64,000 nucleotides of DNA from Panax quinquefolius (GCA_020205615.1 CM035166.1:79322679-79386678), one strand, 5' to 3'. Shown: positions 1 through 12,130, counted from the stretch's first letter. A program made the numbers and translations. The notes: a model not told the origin generated them from the letters alone.

Positions 1-528
1 ACACATCGCTCCAAATTGCTCGTAAATCTGATAGTCCCGAGTAAGCTATGATCGGCCGTATTATGAGTAAACAGTATATATGGCAATATTTGGGTTGGGG
101 TGTTCTTTGTAGTCTTAGCGTTCTACACTTAATCTATGATTTGTAAGCGCGCCCGCTACTGATCGATCAAGATGTTAAGCACGAAAAAGCATGTCCGCAG
201 ACCGTCTGGTTTCGGCGATGTAAGCATGGTCAACGCTAGACGCTGGCAATTGTTATTTGTAGTGATAGCGCACCCCGCGCTTGATCTATGCATTGTCAAC
301 ATAGCGCCTCGCATTGGTCGTCTGATGGATCGCGTGGATTGCTAGTGCGCTTATTATCAGATCGGCGAGAATTGCATTAATCGATTTTCCTTGAACTTCC
401 TACAATTTTTTTTCTATTATTATTATTATTATTATTATTTACAGATGTAGTTAATTCTCTTATTAAAATGTGTAATTGACTAGATTAGAAACCAAAATAT
501 ACTAGTAATTAAGATGAATAGTTTAGAG
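1..528 (-). other. Non-coding 3' region of Athila copy 1 downstream of integrase
   Basis: I see no credible reading frame here. By comparison with Athila copy 2 this is the spacer between integrase and the env-position ORF. It holds short GC-rich motifs at 147-155, 268-280 and 304-312 (the middle one is gcgcaccccgcgc), the same kind of motif seen in both Athila LTRs, and an ATT microsatellite. Confidence 0.6.
413..440. repeat. (ATT)n microsatellite
   Basis: About eight uninterrupted ATT units follow a T-rich run. It lies in the non-coding part of Athila copy 1. Confidence 0.95.
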
Positions 529-546
529 CTTGGGTTGCCTCCCAAG
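529..546. other. Hairpin just downstream of Athila integrase (copy 1)
   Basis: The sequence cttgggttgcctcccaag has a perfect 6-bp stem (529-534 with 541-546) and a 6-nt loop. The same 18 bases occur at the equivalent place in Athila copy 2 (62605-62622), although nearby sequence has diverged. Function is unknown. Confidence 0.7.
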
Positions 547-589
547 TAGCGCCAGTTTTAGCGTCGCTAGCCCGACAATGCCTCTTATA

Positions 590-1876
590 TCATTGCGTGT
601 CAGTGAGAGTAATGTTGATAGCATCCCAGTTTGCATCTCCGCCCCAGTAATGCTTTATCCGTTGTCCATTGACCTTGAATGTCTCCAATGGATTTCGGCT
701 GTAGAGTTCGATTGCACCATGTGGGAACACTGTTTTGATGGTGAATGGTCCCGACCACCTTGACTTAAGCTTTCCAAGGAACAACCGCAATCGTGAGTTA
801 AACAACAGTACCGATTGCCCCGGCTCAAAAGTTCGGTGCAAGATTTTCTTGCCATGCCATTTCTTGACATTCTCCTTGTATAGTTTAGCGTTTTCGTATA
901 CCTGAAGTTGGAATTCATCGAGCTCGTTTAGTTGTAGCAGCCTCTTTTCCCCCACAGCTGCTTGATCGATGTTTAGTTTTCGAATGGCCCAGTAGGCCTT
1001 GTGATGTAGCTCGACTGGTAGGTGACAAGCCTTTTCGTACAGTAGTTGATATGGTGACATCCCTATTGGCGTCTTATAAGCAGTCCGGTATGCCCATAAT
1101 GCATCATCTAATCGGAGCGACCAATCCTTTCGATTCGGGTTCACCACTTTTTCCAGAATTTTCTTTACCTCTCTGTTTGAGACTTCAGCTTGCCCACTGG
1201 TTTGGGGATGATAAGTTGTCGCCACCTTGTGGTTGACCCCATACTTTGCCAAGAGAGTTGTAAATGATTTGTTGCAGAAATGACTACCTTCGTCACTTAT
1301 GATAGCTCTAGACGTGCCAAACCTCGTAAGAATATTTTTCTGTAAGAATTTTAGCACCACCTTGGCATCGTTAGTTGGTAATGCTACTGCTTCAACCCAC
1401 TTTGACACATAATCCACTGCCAGCAAAATATACTGATTGGACAATGAGGAAGGAAATGGCCCCATAAAATCAATGCCCCATAAATCGAAAATCTCAACTT
1501 CTAAGATAGTTTGGAGTGGCATCTCATTCCTTTTCGATATGTTGCCCACTCGTTGACATCTATCACAAGTTTTAACAAATTGATGGGCGTCTTTAAATAG
1601 TGTAGGCCAATAGAACCCTGCTTGAAGGATTTTTACTGTTGTTCTTTCACTACCATAGTGTCCCCCATATGCCGACGAATGGCACTCATGCAGTATACTA
1701 TGTACCTCGCTGTAGGGCACACACCTTCTGATCATCTTGTCGGCGTATTGTTTGAATAGGTATGGCTCATTCCACATATACCACTTGACGTCATGAAGGA
1801 ACTTCTTCTTTTGTTGTCTTGTAAGATCAGGGGGGGCATGTTGCTCACTAAATAGTTCGCGAAGTCCGCGTACCAT
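590..1876 (-). pseudogene. Athila integrase, 428-codon open segment
   Basis: This is the integrase part of the pol polyprotein, which would insert the element cDNA into chromosomal DNA. The N-terminal zinc-binding region shows [15 protein letters not shown] and later CDRCQR. The DDE core shows the first Asp in [10 protein letters not shown], the second in [10 protein letters not shown] and the Glu in [12 protein letters not shown], so the catalytic triad is complete. A C-terminal region ending near [12 protein letters not shown] follows, as in Athila-type integrases. The frame is entered from RNase H on the same strand, so the ATG is internal and not a true start. The segment itself is unbroken, but the polyprotein upstream is broken, so I call it part of a dead element. 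Confidence 0.92.
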
Positions 1877-2211
1877 GGAAATTCTGCATTTACCCCAAAC
1901 AATTGCTCATCCGGGAATGACTCGTTTATGACGCCCTTGTCCTCTTCTTGTGTAATCGGATTGTCAAGCCTAGACAAATGATCAGCGACTTGATTCTCCG
2001 TCCCCTTTCTATCCTTTATTTCTATATTAAACTCTTGAAGAAGGAGAATCCACCAGATAAGGCGTGGTTTAGCCTCTTTCTTTGCAATTAGATACCGAAT
2101 AGCCGAATGGTCCGTGTAAACTATCACCTTAGTGCCGATCAAGTATGCCCAGAATTTTTTAAACGCATACACTACTACAAGCAGTTCCTTTTCCGTAGTT
2201 GTATAATTCAT
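1732..2211 (-). pseudogene. Athila RNase H, C-terminal half plus linker to integrase
   Basis: This is the RNase H domain, which degrades the RNA strand of the RNA-DNA hybrid during reverse transcription. Near the start are [19 protein letters not shown] and [11 protein letters not shown], and ADHLSRL closes the domain; these are classical Ty3/gypsy RNase H blocks. The frame differs from the neighbouring integrase frame and overlaps it by about 145 nt, which shows a frameshift in the linker. A stop separates it from the preceding RNase H/RT segment. The apparent ATG is an internal codon. Confidence 0.88.
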
Positions 2212-2241
2212 TTGAGTCTCCGTGAGTGTCTTGCTTGCATA

Positions 2242-2637
2242 TTAAATGGCGTGAAATACCTTATCTCGGCTTTGTCCCAAAACAGCCCCGACTGCATAGT
2301 CGCTTGCATCACACATCAACTCGAAAGGTATATTCCAATCTGGTGCGACGATAACTGGGGCTATAGTTAACTTCTTTTTCAACAACTCGAAAGCCGACTT
2401 ACATTCTTCATCAAAACTAAACACAGAGTCCTTCTCTAAAAGACTGCACAATGGTTTTGCAATTTTAGAGAAGTCCTTTATGAATCTTCTGTAGAACCCA
2501 ACATGTCCCAGAAAACTTCTGATTCCTTTTATTGAGCTCGGTGGAGGCAGTTTCTCGATCGTGTCCAACTTAGCCTTGTCAACTTCCAGTCCTTGAGCCG
2601 AAACCTTGTGGCCCAAAATTATGCCCTCCTCAACCAT
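2242..2637 (-). pseudogene. Athila RT C-terminus (thumb/connection) and start of RNase H
   Basis: This 131-codon segment continues reverse transcriptase. It shows EGIILGHKVSAQGLEVDKAK, then IRSFLGHVGFYRRFIKDFS, then FELMCDASDYAVGAVLGQ, which opens RNase H and carries its first catalytic Asp. All are standard in Ty3/gypsy pol. Stops separate it from RT upstream (near 2684) and from the rest of RNase H downstream, so this copy cannot make a continuous polyprotein. Confidence 0.9.
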
Positions 2638-2682
2638 GAAGTGGCATTTTTCCCAGTTAAGTACAAGGTTTGTATCTTCGCA

Positions 2683-4212
2683 TCACTGTAACACCATCAC
2701 CAAATTCCCAAGACATGTATCAAAATTGTCTCCATGGACATAAAAGTCGTCCATGAAGACTTCCACGTTTTTCTCCACCATATCGGAGAAAATGGCCATC
2801 ATACACCGTTGGAAGGTAGCCGGTGCATTACATAACCCAAATGATATTCTCCTGAACGCGAACGTGCCGTAAGGGCACGTAAATGTGGTCTTCTCTTGAT
2901 CCTCAGGAGCGATGGAAATCTGGTTATAGCCCGAGTACCCATCCAATAGACAGTAAAAGTCGTGACCCGCCAATCTGTCCAACATTTGGTTGACAAAGGG
3001 TAGCGGAAAGTGATCTTTTCGGGTTGCCTTGTTCAACTTCCTATAATCGATGCACACCCTCCAACCTGTTACTGTTCTTATCGGTATTAACTCGTTATCT
3101 TCGTTTTGCACCACAGTCATTCCCCCCTTCTTCGGCACACAATGAACCGGACTAACCCACTTACTGTCGGAGATCGGGTAGATGATTCTGGCATCCAATA
3201 ATTTCAGAATTTCCTTCTTTACTACTTCCTTCATAAATGGTTTAAGTCGTCGTTGTTGCTCCACCGTTGGTTTCGCGTCATCTTCCATCAGAATCTTATG
3301 CATGCAAAACGAAGGGCCGATTCCCTTGATATCCGCTATCGTCCACCCTATCGCTGCTTTATGTTCTCTAAGCACCCTTAACAACTTCTCTTCCTGCAAA
3401 TCATTAAGTGCAATAGAAATAATTACAGGTAAAGAATTTGAATTGCCTAAATATGCATACCTGAGATGTTTAGGGAGTGGCTTGAGTTCAAGAGTTGGTG
3501 GCTCCTCCAATGATGGTCTCAATTTTTTCGTGGCTATCTCCTCCGTGTGTAGTAATTCACAAGGTTTTTTGAATCGGCTTACTCGTGGTAATGAGTCTAA
3601 CATCTGTAAGTAATCCATAAATTCTGGGTCATCGAACTCCTCACCCCCCAATAATGTTGTCTCTAGAAGATCATTGCTCAGACTTTTTTCCTTGTCTTCG
3701 TTGACTATTTGATCTATGATTTCCATCTGAAAACACTCTTCTTCATCCGCGGGAAATTTCATGGCTTTGAAAATGTTAAACTTAACTTCTTGATCTTGGA
3801 CCCTCATCGTTAATTCACCTTTTTGTACGTCGATGAGTGTCCTACCCGTCGCCAAGAAAGGTCTCCCTAGGATAATCGGGATGTTCTTGTCCTCCTCAAA
3901 ATCTAGAATAATGAAATCCGCAGGGAATATAAACTTATCAACCTTGACCACTATGTCCTCCACAATGCCTCTCGGATACGTGACTGACCTATCTGCCAAC
4001 TGTAGTGAGATGTTCGTAGGCTTTGGAGCAGGCAATCCCAATTCTGTGTAAACGGATAACGACATAAGGTTCACACTCGCTCCTAAATCACATAAGCATT
4101 TATTGAAAGCCGTATTCCCGATCGTGCATGGAATGGTGAAACTCCCCAGATCTTTTAACTTGGGTGGCAACATTCGCTGTAAAACTGTGCTACACTCCTC
4201 TGTTAGTGCCAC
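2683..4212 (-). pseudogene. Athila protease and reverse transcriptase, 509-codon open segment
   Basis: The N-terminal part is the retroviral-type aspartic protease: CDLGASVNLMSLSVY carries the active-site Asp, and PIILGRPFLATG is the conserved Ile-Leu-Gly flap-side block. The reverse transcriptase follows, with WVSPVHCVPKKGG, RVCIDYRKLNKAT, LLDGYSGYNQISIAPEDQ and catalytic box FMDDF. Both enzymes keep their catalytic Asp residues. The segment starts about 40 nt from the solo LTR insertion at 4253. The reading frame upstream of this ATG continues toward the insertion (VALTEEC preceded by LEDFET), so the ATG is not the original start. No stop occurs over 1.5 kb, so this part has decayed little. 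Confidence 0.92.
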
Positions 4213-4252
4213 TGTCTCGAAATCTTCTAACTTCTTCTTTCTGGACAGAATC

Positions 4253-7140
4253 TGTAAGACCCCGAAATTTTTTTAAATAAAAAGGAATTTCCTTTATTTA
4301 TTATTTTGAAATAGTAAGGGTTGATTTGATTAATGTGGATAGTTAAGGGTTAAATACGCAAATATTTCAAAATAAGCAAGTGGTTATAAAATATTCATTT
4401 TGTCGGGGAATATTCGTTTGGTCGTGGAATATTAAATCTTTGTCGGGGAATATTAAATACGACTGCCATGAAAATGCATGTGGGCCCCATAACGGAAAGC
4501 GATTGGATGAGGAAAACGACAAATATAAGTTGTTGTTACCGTTAATACTGTTGGAATACCCAGTGGTTAAAACACACTAATACGCGTTGTTAAACAGTAG
4601 CACACGGTATTGCATCAATTATTGATTCTTACGTAAGAAGGCACTACTCAATAATTGTTACAGTAATTACTGTTCAATAGTTTATTTTATTGATTCAATA
4701 ATTGCTGCGTTGGTATTTTATATTATTGTTGTTTCAATAATTGTCAACGCACAATGATTTCCCATTATCGGATCAATAATTCATATTATTTGAATAATAT
4801 TATTAGATAACATTATTGGCAATGTCTAGAAAGTTCATCTAAGGAGAGGTTTGGTCACCTAATTCGCGCCAAGAAGTGAGAGATCCTTATTGGAAAGCCC
4901 CTCTTTCCAGGAGCTGACTGGTTATCATAAATGTGATTTCGTAATATTATTTGTGAATAATTAATTATTGATTCATATGATAAGAAATATTTATTTTATA
5001 TGAATATAAATGATGGATTTATTTATGTGGTTATTAATGAAGGAATTAATGTTGAGGTGTTTTATCGGTATTTTATCGGATTGGAGGTGTTAAAAATCAA
5101 ATCGAGGTTTTGAGATATATCATGGGTTATAATTTTTAATCCGATAGTTGGATTGTGGTAATTTTGGGTATGTTATACATACATAAGTTGAGTATATGTC
5201 CACAAATTTTGAACCGTTAAAATGCACGAATGATTTGTTGTGAATTTTAAGAGGTGTCGGATTCGGAAATTAGGTTTATAATTGATTTTGGTGGAAAATT
5301 CTAGAATTGAGTGGGCCCCACTTGTGGTTGGTGAAGAAATGTGCTGAATTTTATTTCAAATGTGGTGGGTGGCAATAGTAAGAAGTGTAAAGCCATCGTG
5401 TAGCGGTCAAGTCTCCGCTTGGGGGCTAACATTTTCCTATAAATAGAAGGCTAAGTTAGAATTGAAAATCACACCGAAACAAAGTTTTTCTTTCTCTCTA
5501 TATTATTGGCGTATTTTGTGAGTATTTAAATACTTTGAGAGTTCTTTATTCAATATAAGTTTCATTCAAAGATCACTTGAGACCTTTCCTTCCAAGAAAT
5601 CTTGATTCTTTGAGGTAAGGGATATTATTTTTTTCGTAATGATATTATTTCTTCAATATCATTATCTTTGAAATGTTGATCAAGTTTTTATCAAATTTGA
5701 AACTTTTTTCATGTCGGGGTTACTTATTCATGAGTTACTATTCACGAGTTACTTATTCATGAGTTACTATTCACGAGTTCTTATTCACGAGTACTATTCA
5801 TGTAAGCGTGAAGATGTTTTTGTGGAAATTTCTATTTTTGGTGTCGGATTTACTATTCATGTATACGGTCTTATTCACGTGATCTAAGACTATTCACGAT
5901 ATCTGAAGACTATTCAATAGAAAAATAAAATTTCTTCTTTTCGTCTCAAAATATCTATTCGGATACTAGCTTTGATTGTATCCATGTTTTGATCATTCTT
6001 GAATTTTACATCACTATGATTATTTTTGAGGTATTGTTGGACATGGATAAAACAAAGTACTTAATCATTAATCCTTAATCCTTGTCATTTTTTGTTTCGG
6101 ATTTAGCTTCAAAAAGATGAATGATCATCCACGGGTCTATTGATGTTTTTTTTGAATATGATTGGAATCAATAGTCGATAAAAGCTTCGATTAAACGAAT
6201 ATCTGATAATGATTCTGAAATGAATATGAACTTGTGATGAGTTTCATGGATTGAGACTAACGGCATTAAAGTCTCGACCATGTTTATGATTGCAATTGGA
6301 TGATGAATATATTTCGATTTGGCATGGTATGCAAAGATGAATGATTCGAATGAATATCTTTGGCTTGTAGTCAGGTCAAAGATGAGAATATCTTTGGCTG
6401 TAGTGCAAGATGAATGATTCTGAAGAATATCTTTGGCTTATAGTCAAAGATGGCGGTGTTTAAATGAACATGATGAGTGATGAATATCTTTGGCCTTTAG
6501 TGCAAAGATGAGCGGTGTTGAGATGAACATGTGGATTGATGAATATCTTTGGCTGTATGCAAAGATGAATATTTGATTTGAGATGAATATTGATTGATGC
6601 TACTACGGGGATAAAATATTGATGATGGGTATTAAATTCATAGATTATAGTAGATTTCATTCTCTACGTAACTCTTACATGAATTATTATTTCCATTGCG
6701 AATATTGATCCGAAACTTGTTGTACATTGTGATACATGATTTTTTCCTGTTGGAGACTAACGATAATTTGTTGTATATTATCTTAGTCATAGTATTCTTT
6801 CTTGGGCTAGTTGAGCTCACCCTTTTCCTTGTTGTTCCATTTTTCTTCTCGGGGAGGCGAGAATGTAGCGAAGTACTTAGTCGGGGTATGGAATGAAGGT
6901 TCTAGAGAGAGTTGTTTAGTAGTCCTCACCATTTTTTGTAAAATGATGTATCAATAAATATGATGGGGATTTATTTGAGTATAGATATTATCAGAAGATA
7001 ATATTTGTATTTAAACTCATTAAGATATATTGTCGTATTTCACACGACATTTGTATTATTGAAGTTGTAGTTTGCTTCTTGTACCATGTATTTGGCGACT
7101 CAGAATGGGTGTTGTATATACCTATTTTGGGGGCGTCACA
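4253..7140 (+). mobile_element. Solo LTR, family F copy 1, inserted in Athila gag-pol
   Basis: The 2888-bp insert begins TGTAAGACCCC and ends GGGGGCGTCACA. It is flanked by the 5-bp duplication GAATC (4248-4252 and 7141-7145). Flanking Athila protein reads directly across it (YAKFMKD to the right, LEDFETVALTEEC to the left). It contains no coding sequence. Orientation is set by the TATA box (5437-5447). An array of units containing 'atctttggc..tagt..aaagatg' lies at about 6340-6590. It is the most diverged member of the family here. Confidence 0.9.
5437..5447 (+). promoter_or_regulatory. TATA box of family F LTR copy 1
   Basis: The motif cctataaatag is followed by a pyrimidine-rich leader (tttttctttctctct). 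The same motif and leader type recur in other family F LTRs, for example at 41044-41053. Confidence 0.65.
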
Positions 7141-8793
7141 GAATCCTTCATGAATTTTGCATAACTCGGCATTTGCTCTAGGGCTTCCGCAAACGGGATG
7201 TTAATCTGCAATTTCTTAAATACTTCCAAGAACTTTGCAAATTGCTTGTCTAATTTCTGCTTTTGAACTCTTTGCTGAAATAGCGGTGGCGAATACACAA
7301 CTGGCGTGTCATCTAACTTTGTTTTCTCAAATCGCATGTTTGCATCCTATTTTTTCGCATCCACTATGTTATCATTACTCTTATCATCAGAAACAGCTGA
7401 ATTTTTTGTATCTTTTCTAACCATCTGTTTTCCACTCCTCAAGGTGACTGCCTGACACTGTTCATGATTTCCCTTTGGATTTCTTTCGGTGTCACTCGGT
7501 AAGGTCCCTTGTGGTCTGTTGTTCAATGCTAAAGCAATTTGTCCCATCTAGTTTTCTAAATTCTTGATGGCCATTTCTTATGATTTCATTGCCATTGCTT
7601 GATTCTTCATAGCTACCTCGTTACTTGTTATATACTTTGATATCAATTCCTCTAAATCCGATTTCCTCTCTTGACGTTGAAATGGTTGTTGTTGATTCTC
7701 GAAACCCTAGGGGATACGATGGTGGTCGGTGGAGCTTCTCGATTATTATTCCATTCGATCGATTGATTATTCCTATTCCCCGATTATATGCATTTCGATA
7801 TGTATTCGAGGAATTCATTGTAGCTACTCATGAATTGTACCGACTACGGGTTGATCAGCATTGATCCATCGAGTGTTCCCCTGCGCAGCACAACTCTCAC
7901 AAATAATTGCAAATGTCTGCGTCGTTCCCGACCACACGTCGAACTTCTTTAGAGAGTCTTTGAAATATGTCTTAGTTATTGTCGTCACTCCATCTACTTC
8001 TAACACTCCAAATAGCGTGGGTTGTGTCATTCTTCTTTGTGGACCAATCGATAATTGTTAGCGACCATAGTCTCTATCAATTTGGTATGCCTCATCATAA
8101 GTCTTAGCCATAAACGCTCCCCAGATGCCGCAAGATCTATACTGATTCGAGATTCCCATGTAGTCCATTTGTAAAATGTATTCATTTTAACCACTTTATG
8201 AGTCCGTGATGTGGGCATTTTCTAAGCAATTCTTTGTATCTCTCCCACGCCTCGTACAGTAACTCCCCATGTTGCTGATCAAACATGGTAATCTCGTTCC
8301 TCATCTTCGCAGTTTTTGCAGGCGAGAAGAATTTTGCTAAGAATTTCTGAGCCAGGTCCTCCCACGTCGTTATCGAACCCACTGGTAGAGAGTGTAACCA
8401 ACTCTTCGCCTTGTCCCGCAGAGTGAATGGGAACAAGCGAAGTCTAACTGCCTTATCCGACACCCCATTATACTTGAAAGTGTCACATATTTCCAGAAAA
8501 TTGATTAAATGCTCGTTAGGATCGTCATTTGCCATTCCCCCAAACTGCACTAAATTCTGCATCTTTTGAATTGTCCCAAGCTTGATTTTGAACGTATTCG
8601 CATCTATTGCAGGCCTGGTGATACTCGACTGCAGCTCAGTCACCTTAGGTGTTGCAAAATCTCTCAACGGTTTCTGGTCTTCGGCAACTATTTCTTTTAA
8701 CTTATCAGAGTTTTCGAACTCGTCCCTTGTTTCCATTATCCACTTACTTAACCTCTGAAACCTTCTCTTAATGTCGTCCTCAAAAGGAAGCAA
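7122..8793 (-). pseudogene. Athila gag, broken into six frames
   Basis: Gag is the structural protein that forms the cytoplasmic particle and packages element RNA. From the upstream end, 8793-8182 holds the core: NLVQFGGMANDDPNEHLINF, LRDKAKSWLHSLP and QKFLAKFFSPAKTAKMRNE, typical of Athila gag. Pieces follow at 8218-8027, 8030-7824 (remnant CESCAAQGN of a zinc-binding region), 7818-7621, 7547-7347 (GTLPSDTERNPKG, VTLRSGKQM) and 7337-7122 (KQKLDKQFAKFLEVFKKL). The frames change several times, so gag is dead. The start at 8793 is the first ATG of the core frame and lies about 95 nt from the primer site. The last 19 bases of the open frame read into the family F insertion. Confidence 0.88.
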
Positions 8794-8887
8794 GTCTGGA
8801 AAAGAACAAAATAAAACAAAAAGTGTTTAAGAAAAACTGGACTAATTAAACTGATATTGCAAAAATAATAAAATCTGTACTGAAATC

Positions 8888-8904
8888 CCCCGGCAACGGC
8901 GCCA
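8888..8904 (-). other. Primer binding site, tRNA-Asp type (Athila copy 1)
   Basis: On the minus strand the sequence TGGCGCCGTTGCCGGGG lies 6 nt inside the 5' LTR. It matches the complement of the 3' end of plant tRNA-Asp, the usual primer for Athila elements. Confidence 0.85.
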
Positions 8905-8910
8905 AACACT

Positions 8911-10302
8911 TGTTGGGTAAAATCTATATAAGCTCAACACGCAAGTATACGTGGTCAACAAGTAATAAACTAGTAAGTAAAGTATCGTTCCCTCAGAGAT
9001 TTAGCAACAAATTTACCTTGCAACTACCAATCTTCTATTAATCCTAATTTTATTAAACTAATCAATTTCCAGTTTATAGTGAAAATATTAAAATTATTAA
9101 AAATCAACTCAATACCAACAAACCCTAAATCTGAATTTTCAAACAAGTATTAGAGAATTAGGCTTGTAACTTCACTCTAAGCATCCTCCGATTATTATTC
9201 CTTATTCGATTTAATTCACTATCCCGGTTTATTAATCAAGAACACATAAGCAGTGATAACCACCTCTCGATATATTAACACCGTATTAACCCAAATCCAC
9301 AATTAAGATAGAATTAAGTCAAACACCTTAATTAATCAACTCACTATATCTCTATGTGAATTCTAATTAAGTAAGGTTTAATTTCAAGTTCTCTTCATGA
9401 TTACATGTGATGTCAAGCATATCTCTACCACAACAATAATCAAGAATCTGCTATTCAAAAAATTCTTGACACATGCTATATTAACTAAGTCTAGATTTAT
9501 ATTTCATCTATCGAATTCATACAAATCCACATAAGATTGTTGATCAAGCAATTCATAAATTCAAGCTTCAATTAATATAGATAAACTGCATAATAGCTTA
9601 ATTAAATTGAAAACCGAGGTTACATAATCATCGTTCCACTTAAAGATCCATTGTAAGCCTAATAAGTAATTTAGTTCATAACTAATGAATTAAATACTGA
9701 ATAAATAAAAGAAAACATCATCCCAATTACAGAAGATAGAAATTAGAGAAGAATAGTAATACATCAGCCTTCTCGCCCTTCGATTCTGAAATCTTCGTGA
9801 AATTATTCCTCTTTTTCGTCCCTCCAATCCCTTGCTCTTCAAAAACCTTCTCCACCTAAGTCTAGATTGATTGACCCCTTTTTAAGTACGTCTAGATCAG
9901 CATATATCCCCTCTCTCTTCATACCATGACTCCTAACCCTCTTCTAAATTCTGCCCAAGAGAGACTCTCATAATTCACAAAGACTACCCAAGACAACTTC
10001 CCGCACCACCGCGCTCCGTGCTAGCCATAGTGTCTCCGCAGCGCACCCCGCGCTGGGCCATCAGCACCTAGTCGTGCTCCAGATCCGCGCTTCATTGCTC
10101 TTCATCACAGCGCGCTCTGCGCCGTGTCAACAGAAACTGCAATTTGTGCTCAAAAACTCCTCCACTGCTCACATCTTGATGGATCAACCTGATTAACCTA
10201 CAACAAGTGCAAAACCCATCAAAAGTAAATGCAAGTGCCAAAAAAACTAGCAATATAACAAGCCAAATGAACATAAATCGTAGGTTAAAAACCTACTCAT
10301 CA
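8911..10302 (-). repeat. 5' LTR of Athila copy 1
   Basis: On the plus strand it begins TGTTGGGTAAAATC and ends AACCTACTCATCA, giving TG...CA ends, 1392 bp. It abuts the primer site. It is related over its whole length to the LTR at 57746-59275 (shared acaagtatacgtggtcaaca and gttaaaaacctactcatca). GC-rich motifs lie at about 10006-10125. Confidence 0.88.
10000..10125. other. Cluster of short GC-rich motifs in Athila LTR
   Basis: Motifs of the form gcgc-N-ccc-gcgc occur at 10006 (cgcgctccgtgct), 10041-10053 (gcgcaccccgcgc) and 10110-10122, spaced 35-70 bp apart in otherwise AT-rich sequence. Similar clusters are in the LTR of copy 2 and in the post-integrase spacers of both copies. Confidence 0.7.
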
Positions 10303-10560
10303 GGAAGCCCTGTTAAATTTGCTCTGTACACACCCTAAACTAAGTGCTTTCTCATTTTAAACACTTGTGAGCTCACATATAGCTACTATTTGTATCGGCG
10401 GGAGTCGAGTGTTCATCCATTTCAAGTTATAGAAGTCTTCTTTGGCAGCCCACTGTAAGCCTTCTTACACACTTTAAAGCCTTTCTCTTCATCTTTGCAC
10501 ACACCATTCTTCACGTTGAGAGTCGTGTTGCGTGTGTATGCCCGGACTTCGGTCCGTGAT
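10303..10560. other. Unassigned sequence right of Athila copy 1
   Basis: No convincing coding frame, repeat or element end is visible. Confidence 0.4.
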
Positions 10561-10569
10561 TTTATTTCA

Positions 10570-11000
10570 GTTTTTTTTATATATATATATATATATATAC
10601 TTATAAGGACTAACATTATCGAGTTATGTCTCGATTGAGCCTAGACTTATGTCTGGAACGTTTATTTGCATTTGTATATATATATATATACTTATATATA
10701 TGAACTGTGTGTCGAACTTTTTTCGATGAGCCTGGATTTTACATCCAGAGCGTTTACTACTTTAATATATATATATATATATATATATATCAACTGTTGT
10801 CGGACTTTGTTCGATGAGCCTGAATTTTACATCCGGTGTGTTTACTGCTTATATATATATTTACTTTTTCGTCTCGCCTGGAGTTTACTTCGTGGCGGTT
10901 GATTGCTTTTACAGCTTTATTTACATTTCTGATCCCCCATGGAGGTGCATCGTGGTGGCTGAGCATGTTTGTATATATATATTTCTGACTTTTATATATA
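10570..11000. repeat. Diverged 65-95 bp repeats separated by TA microsatellites
   Basis: At least three units share 'tcgat(g/t)gagcct(g/a)(g/a)a(c/t)tt(t)a..tc(c/t)gg..cgtttact' (about 10620-10690, 10707-10790, 10794-10860). Each ends in a TA tract (10576-10600, 10676-10692, 10764-10790, 10850-10860). Two further weaker units may follow to 11000. Open frames here are low-complexity and not credible genes. Confidence 0.65.
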
Positions 11001-11369
11001 CAACCTGTTATCGCTTTCATATCATATCGATTGCAGATCATGTGAGCCTAGGAATCATGTGATCGCAGATTGATCTCATTGGATCTAGTTTTGGTTCCGT
11101 GATGGACATTTTTAGTTAAGCGACTTTGTAAATTTATTCACGGTGTTTGAATTTTCTCAGATGGTTTTCATGCCCACGAGGAGTTCGGCACAGGTTTGGA
11201 CATTATTTTCTCGAAGATGCTTCGCATCTCAAAAATTAAAAGCAATTAAGCCGATCACTTAATAAAAATGGAAGTATAAAAGGTCTTAATTACTATTGAG
11301 CACAAGGGTTTGAAAAACTTTTTTCTTAAAAAACATCACTGCCATATTTTATTTAAAACTAAATTTTTA

Positions 11370-11760
11370 TACAAATTCAAACTCTGTATATATAGGTGGC
11401 GAACGAGGCCTCGCACTACTTCCAAATAATAGTACATTGACCCACACACACATATTCATATAACAGTTTTTTGAAAAGTGGCGGTCACCGTGGTAACACG
11501 GATGTCGGGCAGTGCCTAACACCTTCCCTCCGCATAATCAAGCCCCCAGACCCTAATGAATCTCGGTTTCACAGACCCATTTGGTAGTGTCACATCACTG
11601 GGTTAATGTGCAAACCTTTTCTCGATTGTGTTGGTATAACAATATAAAAACCAACTCGCGACTCTCACAGTCAAATCGTCGACATATAAATGTCGGAGTT
11701 TTTCACAACTTATTTTTTTAAACAAATCTCACCTAACATGAGAACACCAAAGAACAAGAA
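11370..11760 (+). mobile_element. Possible Tat/Ogre-type LTR end or leader fragment
   Basis: The stretch cagtgcctaacaccttccct (11515-11534), then aatctcggtttcacagaccc, then caactcgcgactctcacag resembles the LTR end and leader of Tat/Ogre-type gypsy elements as I know them. There are no coding parts, no paired LTR and no target duplication, so this is a tentative family resemblance. Confidence 0.3.
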
Positions 11761-11799
11761 GAGAAAGGGACAAATAAAAATCCCGACATCGACAATATC

Positions 11800-11937
11800 G
11801 TTTCATTGAAATATTGGTATGAACTTTCTTATTAAATTTCAATATTTTCATTTGGGGTACTATTCACTCGGGTACTATTTATTTTGGTATTATTCACGAC
11901 AAAATTGGTTTCTTTTTTGTTCAAATTATTTTTGATA
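11800..11937 (+). mobile_element. Truncated family F LTR, left piece (continues at 23521)
   Basis: The run 'ggtactattcactcgggtactattt...ttcacgac' resembles the start of the transcribed part of family F copy 1 (about 5640-5890). It is cut on the right by the CACTA insertion. The left boundary is uncertain because the LTR start is missing. Confidence 0.45.
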
Positions 11938-11949
11938 CATTAGTATAAA

Positions 11950-12130
11950 ACCATAAAAAGACAACACTTAAAAGATGACGTTTTTATAAAAAAATGTTGT
12001 GGTGTTTTTTTATAACGTTTTTAATAAAACGTTGTAGATACATATAAAAAAATATTATATATTTATAAGAGCAATTTTTTATTTTAAATAGATTACGTTT
12101 TAAAAAAAACGTTATCCATGTAAAAAACAC
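11950..12130. repeat. Left subterminal repeats of CACTA element
   Basis: Several degenerate copies of acgtttt and aacgttgt are present (for example 12015-12045 and 12090-12110), matching the richer array at the right end. Confidence 0.65.

Larger units (their letters stand above)
1..10302 (-). mobile_element. Athila-like Ty3/gypsy LTR retrotransposon (copy 1), 3' end cut by window edge
   Basis: On the minus strand the order is 5' LTR (8911-10302), tRNA-Asp-type primer site, gag, protease, RT, RNase H and integrase, then non-coding sequence to the window edge. That is the gypsy gene order. The gag core, the protease motif CDLGASVNLM, RT box FMDDF and integrase motif [10 protein letters not shown] fit the Athila lineage. 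A solo LTR (4253-7140) interrupts gag-pol, and several stops and frameshifts mean this copy is dead as a whole, although the RT and integrase frames are long and keep their catalytic residues. The 3' LTR lies left of the window. Confidence 0.93.
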
